This document shows, one piece after another, positions 44,068 through 52,666 of a stretch of DNA of 62,420 bases. The DNA is from an uncultured Pseudomonadota bacterium. GTDB lineage: Bacteria > Pseudomonadota > Gammaproteobacteria > Steroidobacterales > Steroidobacteraceae. The first letter of the stretch is position 1, and every line of letters starts with the position of its first letter. The notes beneath the pieces are model-generated. The model was not told where the DNA came from. It worked only from the letters and a program-made list of their open reading frames with translations, and made no database searches. A program made the position numbers and the translations under genes. The stretch spans positions 1 to 62,420 of the forward strand of contig CAIOHZ010000300.1 in the NCBI GenBank assembly GCA_903858165.1. The letters run 5' to 3'.

Positions 44068-45084
44068 TCAGCTGCGCCGGTTTCGCCGGCCTTCGCTCGC
44101 GCTGCCACCGGCACTGCGATGGCCGGGTTTGGCCCCCGGCGCTTGCAGGGTCCCCAATTCAGCTACCACGGCGGCTTCATCCGGGCGTTGGCCGGGTTGG
44201 TGAGCATCCAGTGCCGCACGCATGGCGGTCAAATGATGGAAGCTGGTGCCGCAGCAGCCACCGACAATGCTGGCCCCGGAGTTCACGGCCAAATCGGTGT
44301 AGCGCGCCATGAGTTCGGGCGTGCCATTGTAGTGGATATGCTCGCCCACGAATTGCGGAATGCCCGCATTCGCCTTGGCGATGAGGGGAATGCCTGCCGC
44401 CTGCGCGGACATGCCAAGCACGCTCATCACGAGGTCCGAGGCGCCAACGCCGCAGTTGGCGCCGAGTGCCACGGGCGGCGGTGACAATTCTTTCGCGAAC
44501 TCGACCAAGGCGGCCGGCGTGATGCCCATCATCGTGCGGCCCGCGGTATCGAAGCTGGCCGTGAAAGCGTAGGGAATGCCCACGCGTGCCGCCGCCGTAG
44601 CCGCTGCGCGAATTTCCTCGAGCGAGGACATGGTTTCAATCCACGCCACGTCCGCGCCGCCGTCCTTGAGGCCCTGCATCTGCTCCGTGAACACGGCGAT
44701 GGCGAGGTCTTCGGTGAGTTCGCCTAGCGGCTCGAATAGGTCGCCGGTGGGGCCTACCGAGCCGGCCACTACGATCGGGCGTCCAGCGGCGTCCGCTACT
44801 GCGCGCGCGTGTTGTGCCGCGAGACGGTTGATTTCCAGCGCACGGCTTTGCAGGCCATGCAGCATGAGGCGGCGGGCGTTGCCACCGAACGTATTGGTAA
44901 GGATGATGTCTGCGCCAGCCTCCACGAAGCCCTGATGGAGAGCCTTTACGCGCTCGGGATGATCCATGTTCCAGGTTTCCGGTGCATCCCCTGCGGTCAG
45001 CCCCATGGCGAACAAGTTCGTGCCGGTGGCGCCGTCAGCGAGGAGGGGCTTGCCAGCAGCAAGCAGTGCGGAGAGCGAGGCCAT
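44068..45084 (-). CDS. Homocysteine S-methyltransferase (betaine-type)
   Basis: This 338-residue zinc enzyme transfers a methyl group from betaine, S-methylmethionine or a similar donor to homocysteine. It begins LSALLAAGKPLLADGATGTNLFAMGL and has ILTNTFGGNARRLMLHG. The zinc site appears as GANCGVGASDL with the later Cys pair in VGGCCGTSFHH. It lacks the cobalamin and SAM domains of MetH. The last 30 residues are a low-complexity Gly/Arg/Ser tail. The upstream region contains a perfect dyad (45110-45130) that may be an operator; the gene appears monocistronic. Confidence 0.87.
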   Translation of the reverse strand: MASLSALLAAGKPLLADGATGTNLFAMGLTAGDAPETWNMDHPERVKALHQGFVEAGADIILTNTFGGNARRLMLHGLQSRALEINRLAAQHARAVADAAGRPIVVAGSVGPTGDLFEPLGELTEDLAIAVFTEQMQGLKDGGADVAWIETMSSLEEIRAAATAAARVGIPYAFTASFDTAGRTMMGITPAALVEFAKELSPPPVALGANCGVGASDLVMSVLGMSAQAAGIPLIAKANAGIPQFVGEHIHYNGTPELMARYTDLAVNSGASIVGGCCGTSFHHLTAMRAALDAHQPGQRPDEAAVVAELGTLQAPGAKPGHRSAGGSASEGRRNRRS

Positions 45085-45109
45085 TTGAATAGTGTCCTTG
45101 AAACAACTG

Positions 45110-45130
45110 GATAGAGAATATCACTCTATC
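45110..45130. promoter_or_regulatory. Operator-like dyad GATAGAG-N7-CTCTATC upstream of the homocysteine methyltransferase gene
   Basis: Two perfect 7-bp arms flank AATATCA, 25 bp upstream of the ATG of the reverse-strand methyltransferase gene. The 21-bp size is typical of a dimeric repressor site. It does not match the MetJ box and I found no SAM or SAH riboswitch in the 5' region. Confidence 0.5.
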
Positions 45131-45249
45131 TATCGTCGGGGCTGCGGACAGGAAAGATCTAAAAGCCTTGCTGAACTCTGAGCCGACAGGACGTCACGGG
45201 GCATGAACGCCGGGCGCCGATAGGTGGCAACACAATAACGACGCACCCC

Positions 45250-45280
45250 AAAAAAAACGCCCGGGAAGTGATCCCGGGCG
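45250..45280 (-). terminator. Rho-independent terminator of the secreted-protein operon
   Basis: On the reverse strand CGCCCGGGA and TCCCGGGCG-type arms form a 9-bp stem (plus-strand 45258-45266 with 45272-45280). Eight U residues follow (A-run at 45250-45257). It lies 55 bp beyond the stop of the 944-residue protein gene. Confidence 0.93.
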
Positions 45281-45335
45281 CCTGTCGGTCACGAACGGAC
45301 CTATTCAGCAAAGAGAGTCGTTACGTGCAGTTTTC

Positions 45336-48170
45336 TCAGCGCACGGTTACGGCCACGCCCGTGAGGCTCGGCAACCCTACCAACCCCGTACCAGCTCCAC
45401 CCACTGCGCGGAGCGTGTAGACGTAGTTGGTATTCCGCTGAGCGGTGGAGTCAGTAAAGGTCGTAGTGAGGCGACCATCCACTGTTCCAGCCGTGTTAAC
45501 CGCGTTTCCGGACAGTGGAGTCGGCGTGGATCCAGTGGCGCAAGCCGCTAGTCCCGCTATCGCCGCACGGCAACGCAGCACTTGGTAACCGCCCACCGAA
45601 GTGGCGCCAAGAGCGGTCCAGCGCAAAGCCACCTGAGCGCTCGTTGTTCCGAGGGTAACCGTAGCGATAGGAGTGCCTGGGCGAGGCAGTCCACCGGCGG
45701 TCGCGACCGTGAACGGCGTTAGCGCGGTTGGCCCTTCGATGGTGCCGCTAAGTGCCGCGATCTGATAACGATAGGTCAGGTTGGCAGTCGTCCCGCTGTC
45801 GGTGTAGGTGAGGCGTGTACCACGACTAATTGCGCCGCCCAAATCGGTTATTGCCTGCGACCCGGTCAGGACGATTGCCCCGGAAGTGTCGTCTACGCGA
45901 TAGGCCAACCGGACGATGCGGTGTCCGGACTCGCCAAGGGAGTTGTCGGTGAACGACACCACCGGATTGCGAGCGACAGTTGCACCTGTCGCCTGCGCTG
46001 CCAGCAGTTCAGCGATCGCCACTGAGGCACCGGCCGTCGAGCGTGTGGTGCCCGCCCAGTTGGTCACTTCAACCTGATAGGTATGGTCACCCGGGGTGAC
46101 GTTGGAATCGGTGAAGCTGGTCACTCCCGCGGCAAGCGAGGCACTGGCGTTGACGTAGGCACCGCCGTTGCTGCTCCGCACTACTCTGTAGGCGGTTTCA
46201 TCAGTCGCGGCGTCCGTCCAAGCCACGGCAACACTTGAAATCCCAACCTGAGTAGCGCGAACACCCGTCGGCGTAGCCGGCAGAGCAGGCGTTTGGAGAG
46301 TGGCCGCGTCGGTCGGTTGTCCGACATCGGTGCCAAGGCTGTTGGTGCGGATGGCAGCGACCTGGTAAGTCACGGCGCTGTCTACCGGTACTCCGGAATC
46401 AAGGAAGGACAACTGTGCCTGCGGCAACGCGTTATCGCCACTAACCAACGTAGCGACACCATTCACCTGACGATAAACGTGGTAACCCGTGGCATCTGGA
46501 CTGGAGACCCAGTTGACGTTGACTGTCCGAACAGCAGCAGCGAGGGTGGAATTCACCAGCGCAGGACCGGCAGGCGGAGCGAGCGTTGCAACGATGAGGT
46601 CACCAGACCGCTCGGCACCAATGTGGTTGAAAGCCTCGACATATAAAGTGTAGGTGGTGTTAGCACTTAGTCCCGTCAGCGTGGCCGAGGTGGTGTTGGG
46701 CGGTACGCTGACGCTGACGTCGGCGAGGCCCTTAGCGGAGGCGACGACACGGAAACCATCCTCCGTCGTGGCGCGGTCGGTCCATTCCAACTGCAGGGAC
46801 GTCTGCGAGATTGCCACGAGGTTCAAGGCGGCTGGCGAGGTTGGTGGCGTGTTGGTACTTTGCACGCGTACCTGGGCAGTGGCTGTTCCGCCCGAGGCCG
46901 AGTCCACATGGATGACCGCCGGAGGAGTCTGGGTAAAGATATGGATGACTTCAGAACCTGGGGCGAAATCAGCGTAGTCGCGCAGGTTCAGGCGGGGAGT
47001 ACCCAAACCGTCACCCGAGCGTGCGGCCACCGACAACTGTCCGGTGTCCTGATTGTATTCGGCTAGCGTGATGTCGACGAAGTCGACCAGCGACAGGTTG
47101 AGTGTCGTCGGGTCGGTTCCCGCATCGGTAGACGTCATGCTTAGGATGGGAGGCAGGGAACTGGCCACCTGGACAGGCACCACCAGCGAATCCTGTGTAT
47201 CCAGGTGGTCCATGGTCAGAGCATTGGGAATGCGACCCGTTCCAAGGGGAATCGTCGGTCCGTCTTGCACTGTGACAGTGGCATTCGGCGCGGAGGCGGC
47301 AAAGGTCTCGATCTGGCCGCTACCATCGGCTCCGCGCGAATAAGTGAGCCGGGTTGGGGTCAGTGGCGTCTGCACGATGCCATCATGGAACTTACCCATG
47401 ACCGTGAACAGGTTGGTGGTGACCGAAGTGATCCCATTGCCCCAGTCAATCGGATTGCCCAGTGCATCCACGCCCGTAATTTCAACGGAATTGCGGTTAC
47501 ACGGACTGCCGATGACCTCGTTGCCCGGTTCGACTGCCGAACCAAGGTAGCCCTCGGGCGGGGCGATTTCGCGAAGGAAGGGGCCGACACTACCCAGGAC
47601 GCTGCTGTTCGCGTCAAATCCGCGGTCGATGGTATGAGTGATATCGCGGTTGGCACGTGCGGTCTCGACCGTGAAGACCTCCGTGCCGTACGGGTAACGC
47701 ACGGTGTAGGTGCCAGCCACTGGAACGTCCATGGTGAACCGCAGGCGAAGGAACGCCGTCTGGGAGCCATTGATGGGTTCGCCGTTGGGTCCTTGCTGAA
47801 GAAAGGCGGTTTCTGCAACCATCACTAAGGTCAGGACGCGCTTGCCCCCAGGTACCACCACTTGGGCCGTTGTGTTCCAGTAAAACGCCTCGCCACCAGA
47901 GCCAATCTGCAGCGAGTAAGCGTCCGTCTCGACGATGGGATCGAAGAGGCAAGGGCCTGCACCTAGGCAGCGCTGCAAGCTTACGCCGTTGGAGTCGGTC
48001 ACATATTCTGGGAAGCCGTTGACCGGGTTCAACGGCCCGGTCGAGACGGGAGTGGCGGCGTTGGCAGAAGTGTTATTGCCGACGATGTCGCAGGAGCCGA
48101 CTTGCGCCTCGGCGGTTGCAGCGAGTTGCAGGGTGGCGGTTACCAGCAGTGCGATGAGCTTGTTGTTCAT
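45336..48170 (-). CDS. Large secreted protein with unnamed N-terminal region and about five FN3-like repeats
   Basis: This 944-residue protein has a signal peptide (residues 1-22, ending AEA). An N-terminal region (about 23-435) follows that I cannot assign to a named domain. It contains VTDSNGVSLQRC, GPCLFDPIVET, SGGEAF, AETAFLQ, LRLRFTMDV, TYTVRYPYGTEVF and IGSPC. After a TPPTSPAALNLV linker come about five fibronectin type III-like repeats (about 441-530, 531-628, 629-720, 721-825, 830-944), recognisable by LEWTD/VAWTDAA and TYQV/YTLYVEA strands. The end has no LPxTG, membrane anchor or obvious sorting signal. It is probably a surface or extracellular binding protein. It starts 18 bp after its paralogue. 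Confidence 0.8.
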   Translation of the reverse strand: MNNKLIALLVTATLQLAATAEAQVGSCDIVGNNTSANAATPVSTGPLNPVNGFPEYVTDSNGVSLQRCLGAGPCLFDPIVETDAYSLQIGSGGEAFYWNTTAQVVVPGGKRVLTLVMVAETAFLQQGPNGEPINGSQTAFLRLRFTMDVPVAGTYTVRYPYGTEVFTVETARANRDITHTIDRGFDANSSVLGSVGPFLREIAPPEGYLGSAVEPGNEVIGSPCNRNSVEITGVDALGNPIDWGNGITSVTTNLFTVMGKFHDGIVQTPLTPTRLTYSRGADGSGQIETFAASAPNATVTVQDGPTIPLGTGRIPNALTMDHLDTQDSLVVPVQVASSLPPILSMTSTDAGTDPTTLNLSLVDFVDITLAEYNQDTGQLSVAARSGDGLGTPRLNLRDYADFAPGSEVIHIFTQTPPAVIHVDSASGGTATAQVRVQSTNTPPTSPAALNLVAISQTSLQLEWTDRATTEDGFRVVASAKGLADVSVSVPPNTTSATLTGLSANTTYTLYVEAFNHIGAERSGDLIVATLAPPAGPALVNSTLAAAVRTVNVNWVSSPDATGYHVYRQVNGVATLVSGDNALPQAQLSFLDSGVPVDSAVTYQVAAIRTNSLGTDVGQPTDAATLQTPALPATPTGVRATQVGISSVAVAWTDAATDETAYRVVRSSNGGAYVNASASLAAGVTSFTDSNVTPGDHTYQVEVTNWAGTTRSTAGASVAIAELLAAQATGATVARNPVVSFTDNSLGESGHRIVRLAYRVDDTSGAIVLTGSQAITDLGGAISRGTRLTYTDSGTTANLTYRYQIAALSGTIEGPTALTPFTVATAGGLPRPGTPIATVTLGTTSAQVALRWTALGATSVGGYQVLRCRAAIAGLAACATGSTPTPLSGNAVNTAGTVDGRLTTTFTDSTAQRNTNYVYTLRAVGGAGTGLVGLPSLTGVAVTVR

Positions 48171-48188
48171 GATAATTGTGCTCTGGTG

Positions 48189-49598
48189 TTACTGGTTAAT
48201 GACCGTGACGGCGCGTGTGGCGGCACCGCCGACGACGTCACCACGCGAAGAGACTACCGTTACGGTGGCCGGGAGTACGGGTGTCTGGATAGAGACATAC
48301 CCGTCGGTGAGCACGGATCCGTTTAACTGCAAGGTCAACGTCGGTGGTACGCGGACTCCGTTGGAGTCCTTGTTCCCTGATCCGTCATCGCTTGAGCTGG
48401 CCACTATCGACAGTGAGCAAATTCGGGCATCGGCTGCACCGGAGCAGGTGGCCGCGGCGGTATGGATGGTGACGAAGTCACGGATAATCGCCGTCTTGGT
48501 GTTCGGGACGGAGGGCAGACCGGGGTCGCTCGCCGTGACGGCCAGGGTGCTCTGACCGGCCACCAGCGGACCCGGAACCGTCATCGTGCCGAAGTAGCGA
48601 TGCCCTTCCTTGGTAAGCGGCAGGCTGGCGCCGTTGATGGTGACATCTGCGCCGGCAAGCTGTGTGGCACTAGCGCTGCCCTCTGCCATGACCGTGACGC
48701 GCTCTATGCCGTTGCTACGGCTGAAGTAGGCGGCGCCAATCGACAACGGGACCTCCGCCATCGGTGCGCGCTTGCCGGAAACGGTGAAAAGGCGACTCGT
48801 GTAGACGTTGATGGCGTCGCCATCCGGGTTGTTAGCAGTATTGATGGGAATTGGTGTCACGCCATCAAGGCCGACCGCCGTAACGCGGATGAAATTCGTT
48901 CCGCAAGGGCTGCCCGTGACCGTGGTCGGGGTGACTCCGTCGCCGATATACCAAGCCTTGTCTTCCGGACGGAGCAAGGGTGCCTGATCGGCGACCAGGA
49001 ACGGTGCAACCAGTCCCGGTACGGTGCTGCTAGGGGCGTAAGTGATGTCGATCGGCTCGCTGATTTCCATGCGATTCTGACCACCGCCAGCGCGTGCCAG
49101 CGTATCCACCCGGTAGGTTTTCTTTCCCCAAGGACTTTCGACGGTATAAATGCCAACAGCATCGACATTGATTCGGGTTCGCAGCCGCTGGAATTGTGTC
49201 TGGAAGCCCGCGGTCACTTGCGGGCTGAGGAAAGCGGTCTCGACACCGAGCACGATGACGCCGGTAATCGGGCTGTTACCGGGCGAGGTGAAGGTGTTCT
49301 CCGCCAGAAACAAAAACGCTTCACCACCACGCCCGAGTGCTTCGGAGAGCGGATTGCCGACTTCGATGGGGTCGTAGAAGCACGGTGCCGGATTGCCGTC
49401 GTTGGTGTAACTGTCGATGCAGGCCTGCAGGGCCACGCCATTGCTGTCGACGACCCAGCCCGAGAACATGCCATGTTGGTCCAATGGCCCGGACGTGAGC
49501 GGCTTGGCCGAATCGACGGTACACGCAAAGGCGGCCAGAGGGGCGGCCAGAAGCACGGCAGCAAGGGCCGTGATGCCGGGGCGGCGATAGTCTTCCAT
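48189..49598 (-). CDS. Secreted paralogue of the FN3 protein's N-terminal region
   Basis: The 469-residue precursor has a signal peptide (residues 1 to about 25, ending AAFA-C; the Cys directly after a small-residue run leaves a lipoprotein possible but LAAFAC is a poor lipobox). Its body repeats the landmarks of the neighbouring protein in the same order: VVDSNGVALQAC, APCFYDPIE, RGGEAF, VETAFLS, FQRLRTRINV, YTVESPWGKKTY, TVTGSPCGTNFIRV and SRLFTVSGK. It lacks FN3 repeats; the last 170 residues are beta-rich and Ser/Thr-rich. The start MEDYRRPGITALAAVLL gives a proper signal peptide; 46 upstream in-frame residues do not. Function unknown. Confidence 0.8.
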   Translation of the reverse strand: MEDYRRPGITALAAVLLAAPLAAFACTVDSAKPLTSGPLDQHGMFSGWVVDSNGVALQACIDSYTNDGNPAPCFYDPIEVGNPLSEALGRGGEAFLFLAENTFTSPGNSPITGVIVLGVETAFLSPQVTAGFQTQFQRLRTRINVDAVGIYTVESPWGKKTYRVDTLARAGGGQNRMEISEPIDITYAPSSTVPGLVAPFLVADQAPLLRPEDKAWYIGDGVTPTTVTGSPCGTNFIRVTAVGLDGVTPIPINTANNPDGDAINVYTSRLFTVSGKRAPMAEVPLSIGAAYFSRSNGIERVTVMAEGSASATQLAGADVTINGASLPLTKEGHRYFGTMTVPGPLVAGQSTLAVTASDPGLPSVPNTKTAIIRDFVTIHTAAATCSGAADARICSLSIVASSSDDGSGNKDSNGVRVPPTLTLQLNGSVLTDGYVSIQTPVLPATVTVVSSRGDVVGGAATRAVTVINQ

Positions 49599-49818
49599 GA
49601 GGGGGGTCCTTGTTATGGGGGGTTCGGAAAAGTACTCAGTGTTTACCCTCATGCAAAACACGCGCCAACCGAAATTTCCCAAGGCATTCAGGGCCTTAAG
49701 CAGCTCCCTAGGTGTTTTGTTCTTTGTTAACGTCAACTATCCCGACATGGTGGTTTATACGTACACAGCGCGCCGCCAACGCGTCGGAAATGCCAGTGGG
49801 GCGGTGAACGCCGAAATG

Positions 49819-49847
49819 AAAAAGCCCACCGCAAGGGGTGGGCTTTT
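49819..49847. terminator. Bidirectional intrinsic terminator after tRNA-Glu
   Basis: AAAAAGCCCACC and GGTGGGCTTTT form a 7-bp GC stem extended by A-T pairs around GCAAGG. In the reverse direction it lies 30 bp beyond the tRNA 3' end. It also isolates the tRNA from the secreted-protein operon promoter. Between 49599 and 49818 I see no gene; a TTGACG hexamer and a TATAAA on the reverse strand may belong to the promoter of that operon. Confidence 0.88.
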
Positions 49848-49876
49848 CTAGATTCCTCTTCTAGTGAACTGAGGAA

Positions 49877-49952
<76 letters not shown>

Positions 49953-49968
49953 TTTGCGAGAGCCTGCT

Positions 49969-49996
49969 ATCATAGCATTTATGCAGGTCACCTCAA
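49969..49996 (-). promoter_or_regulatory. Sigma70-type promoter of tRNA-Glu, overlapping the pcnB start
   Basis: On the reverse strand TTGAGG (49996-49991) and TATGAT (49974-49969) are separated by 16 bp. This places the start point roughly 10 nt before the tRNA 5' end. The -35 element lies inside the first codons of pcnB. The 11-bp palindrome GCTATCATAGC (49966-49976) gives a TATCAT on the plus strand as well, which could be the pcnB -10. Confidence 0.7.
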
Positions 49997-51462
49997 CCCC
50001 CTCGATCGTCTCCCGGTCGGAGCACTCCATCTCCCGGGCATCCATCTCCAACGCCGCCCTGAAGACGCTTTACCGTCTAAAAGACGCCGGTTACCAGGCT
50101 TTTTTGGTCGGGGGCGGGGTTCGCGATTTGCTTCTGGGGCTCGAGCCGAAAGATTTCGATATCGCTACTGATGCGCACCCGGAAGACCTCCGCCGCGTGT
50201 TCCGCAATTGCCGCCTCATTGGCCGACGTTTCCGCTTGGCCCATGTGCACTGGAACGGCGAGATTATTGAAGTCGCTACCTTCCGCGCAGCGGCGGCACC
50301 CGAAGAGACGGACGACGAGCACCCGGCAGAAGACCTCCACGCAGACCTGCGCCGTCCGTCGGCGGAGGTCCGCATTACGGATGACGCGGGCCGCCTGCTC
50401 CGTGACAACGTCTATGGCTCCATCGACGACGACGTCTGGCGCCGCGACTTCACCTGCAACGCGCTTTATTACAACATCGCGGATTTCTCCGTGTGGGACT
50501 ACGTGGGTGGTGTGCAAGACGTGCGCGACCGCGTGCTGCGTCTCATTGGCGACCCGGAGCAGCGCTATCGCGAAGACCCGGTACGCTTGCTGCGTGCCGT
50601 GCGTTTCGCCGGCAAGCTGGGTTTCAGTATCCATCCGGAAACTGAAGCGCCCATGCGCGAACTGGCGCCGTTACTGGCCAGCGTGCCGCCAGCGCGCTTG
50701 TTCGATGAGACCTTGAAACTGTTTCTCGCTGGCCACGCTCGCAATACCTTGGAAGTGCTGGAGCGTTACCACCTGCTGGCTCCCATGTTCCCCTCGCTGC
50801 ACGCAGCCCTCCATGGCGATGCGTCTGGGCGTTGGCGCAATTTCGTCAATGCTGGGCTGGCCGGTGGCGATGAGCGCGTGGCTGCCGACCGTCCCGTGAC
50901 GCCGACGTTTCTGTTTGCGACATTGCTCTACCCGGCCATCGACGCGCTGGCGCAGCGACGTCACCCAGGGTTGGCCCACACCTCTTCAGCCTACGGACAG
51001 GCGTTGGGCGCAGCTTGTGACGAAATTGCCTCGGCGCAGGTGAAGCGAATTGCTATTCCGAAGCGATTCACCTTGCCGCTGCGCGAACTGCTGGTCATGC
51101 AGCCGAAGTTTGCACGTCGCGATGGCAAGCGCATGCTGATGCTGTTGAACCACCCGCGCTTCCGTGCCGCGTACGATCTCTTCTTGCTGCGCGCTGAGTC
51201 CGGGCTGGCTGACATGGAGTTGGCTAAGTTCTGGACGGAGGTGCAGTTGGCCGAGCACGACCAGCGTGTCGAGATGGCGCTGGCGCTGGGCACGACGCCG
51301 CATGTACAAGGCGTTGGGCAGTCCGCAGAGTCCGTCGGCGCCGCGGAAGATGCGGATGGCGAAGCTGGTGACGAGCCTGGAGCTGAAGGTGCGCCTGTCA
51401 AGCGCCGTCGTCGTCGAACCCGTCGGCCGCGCGGTACGGGCGGTGGTCCCGCCGATGGCTGA
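49981..51462 (+). CDS. pcnB: Poly(A) polymerase I
   Basis: PcnB adds 3' A tails that mark RNA for decay. The 493-residue product has the nucleotidyltransferase motif GYQAFLVGGGVRDLLLGLEPKDFDIATDA (about 38-66), in which GGGVRD and DFDI are catalytic. RRDFTCNALYYN, GDPEQRYREDPVRLLRAVRFAGKLGF and the C-terminal basic tail KRRRRRTRRPRGTGG are all typical of PcnB rather than CCA-adding enzyme. No Shine-Dalgarno is visible before ATG 49981, and a TATCAT lies just upstream, so the mRNA may be leaderless. The stop overlaps folK by 8 bp. Confidence 0.94.
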   Translation: MQVTSTPSIVSRSEHSISRASISNAALKTLYRLKDAGYQAFLVGGGVRDLLLGLEPKDFDIATDAHPEDLRRVFRNCRLIGRRFRLAHVHWNGEIIEVATFRAAAAPEETDDEHPAEDLHADLRRPSAEVRITDDAGRLLRDNVYGSIDDDVWRRDFTCNALYYNIADFSVWDYVGGVQDVRDRVLRLIGDPEQRYREDPVRLLRAVRFAGKLGFSIHPETEAPMRELAPLLASVPPARLFDETLKLFLAGHARNTLEVLERYHLLAPMFPSLHAALHGDASGRWRNFVNAGLAGGDERVAADRPVTPTFLFATLLYPAIDALAQRRHPGLAHTSSAYGQALGAACDEIASAQVKRIAIPKRFTLPLRELLVMQPKFARRDGKRMLMLLNHPRFRAAYDLFLLRAESGLADMELAKFWTEVQLAEHDQRVEMALALGTTPHVQGVGQSAESVGAAEDADGEAGDEPGAEGAPVKRRRRRTRRPRGTGGGPADG

Positions 51463-51955
51463 GGGTGCTGTCTGGCAGCCGGCCTATGTCGGCTTGGGCA
51501 GCAATCTCGACGGCCCGGTGGACCGCGTCCTCAGGGCCTTCACTCAACTGGCTGCCCTGCCGCAGACGCAGTTGGTATCCCGTTCTTCGCTTTGGCACAC
51601 GCCCCCGGTTGGGCCGGTAGAACAGCCGCCCTTCGTAAACGCTGTGGCCGCGCTGCTCACGCAGTTGTCGCCGCGCCAGTTGCTGGAGGCACTGCTCGCC
51701 GCCGAAAGGGTGCAGGGCCGTGAGCGCGAGGTACGCTGGGGCCCACGTACCCTAGATTTGGACCTGCTGGTCTATGGTGCCGGGCAGGTGGACGAACCAG
51801 GGCTTACCGTTCCCCATCCTGAAATGTCCCGGCGCGCCTTCGTGCTGTATCCTTTGGCTGAAATAGCGCCCACGCTCTCGGTCCCTGGGCAGGGGCGGGT
51901 GGCTGCCTTGGCGGCTGCCGCGGACGGCGCCGGGTTGGAGCGACTCAACCTTTAA
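51455..51955 (+). CDS. folK: 2-amino-4-hydroxy-6-hydroxymethyldihydropteridine pyrophosphokinase
   Basis: FolK transfers pyrophosphate from ATP to 6-hydroxymethyl-dihydropterin in folate synthesis. The 166-residue enzyme has YVGLGSNLDGPVDRV, SSLWHTPPVG, QPPFVNAVAALLT and the signature WGPRTLDLDLLVYG, then VPHPEMSRRAFVLYPLAEIAP. The ATG at 51455 lies inside the end of pcnB. The pcnB-folK order is conserved in gammaproteobacteria; the panB-panC pair that often follows is absent and replaced by a deoxynucleoside kinase. Confidence 0.94.
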   Translation: MAEGAVWQPAYVGLGSNLDGPVDRVLRAFTQLAALPQTQLVSRSSLWHTPPVGPVEQPPFVNAVAALLTQLSPRQLLEALLAAERVQGREREVRWGPRTLDLDLLVYGAGQVDEPGLTVPHPEMSRRAFVLYPLAEIAPTLSVPGQGRVAALAAAADGAGLERLNL

Positions 51956-51967
51956 GGGAGTGGCGGC

Positions 51968-52666
51968 GTGAATAGCGAAGCGACAGGCTCACGCCAACCC
52001 TTGACGCAGCGCTTCGTCGTCGTAGAAGGCCCCATTGGCGTTGGCAAAACTGCACTTGCTCGCCGGATCGCGGCGGCCACTGGCGCCGAACTGGTGCTGG
52101 AACAGGCGGATGAAAACCCGTTCCTCGAGCGCTTCTACCGCGACCCGCGCACGGGGGCTTTGCCGGCGCAGTTGTATTTTCTGTTCCAGCGGGCGCGCCA
52201 GTTACAGGCATTGCGTCAAGCAGACCTGTTCGCGCCGCACCGTGTGGGTGACTATCTGCTGGCCAAGGACCGCTTGTTTGCCCGCGTGACACTCGATGAC
52301 GAGGAGTTCGCGCTGTACGAGCAGGTGTACGCGAAGATGGCCGTGGAGGCGCCGCGTCCCGACCTGGTGGTGTATCTGCAGGCGCCGGTGGAAGTGCTGC
52401 TGGAGCGGATTGTAAGGCGGGGCATTGGCTATGAGCAGGGTATGGACCGCGCCTACCTCGAGCGCTTGCTGGACGCTTACACCGGCTATTTCCACCGCTA
52501 TGACAGCTCCCCCTTACTCATTGTGAACGCCGCTGAAATCAACCCGGCCGAAGATGCTGGCGATTTCGAAGACCTCTACGCTGTCATTCAGCGCACCGTG
52601 CGTGGCCGGCACTTTTACCACCCGTTACGCTCTGGAGATCCGCTCAAGTCGCTGCGTGGCGGCTGA
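51968..52666 (+). CDS. Deoxynucleoside kinase
   Basis: This 232-residue enzyme phosphorylates deoxyribonucleosides for salvage. It has the P-loop FVVVEGPIGVGKTALARRIA (about 16-35), the ENPFLERFYRDP segment that positions the nucleoside, LLAKDRLFARVTLDDEEFALYEQVY, and a lid region LLERIVRRGIGYEQGMDRAYLERL. This is the pattern of the dGK/dAK family. The start is GTG at 51968, 12 bp after folK. Its last 23 bp overlap the convergent queG gene. The specific nucleoside cannot be decided. Confidence 0.88.
   Translation: MNSEATGSRQPLTQRFVVVEGPIGVGKTALARRIAAATGAELVLEQADENPFLERFYRDPRTGALPAQLYFLFQRARQLQALRQADLFAPHRVGDYLLAKDRLFARVTLDDEEFALYEQVYAKMAVEAPRPDLVVYLQAPVEVLLERIVRRGIGYEQGMDRAYLERLLDAYTGYFHRYDSSPLLIVNAAEINPAEDAGDFEDLYAVIQRTVRGRHFYHPLRSGDPLKSLRGG

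Noticed and set aside
45085-45249. Possible SAM or SAH riboswitch before the homocysteine methyltransferase gene
   Set aside because: I looked for SAM-I/II and SAH aptamer core sequences on the reverse strand and found none; only the short dyad is clear.
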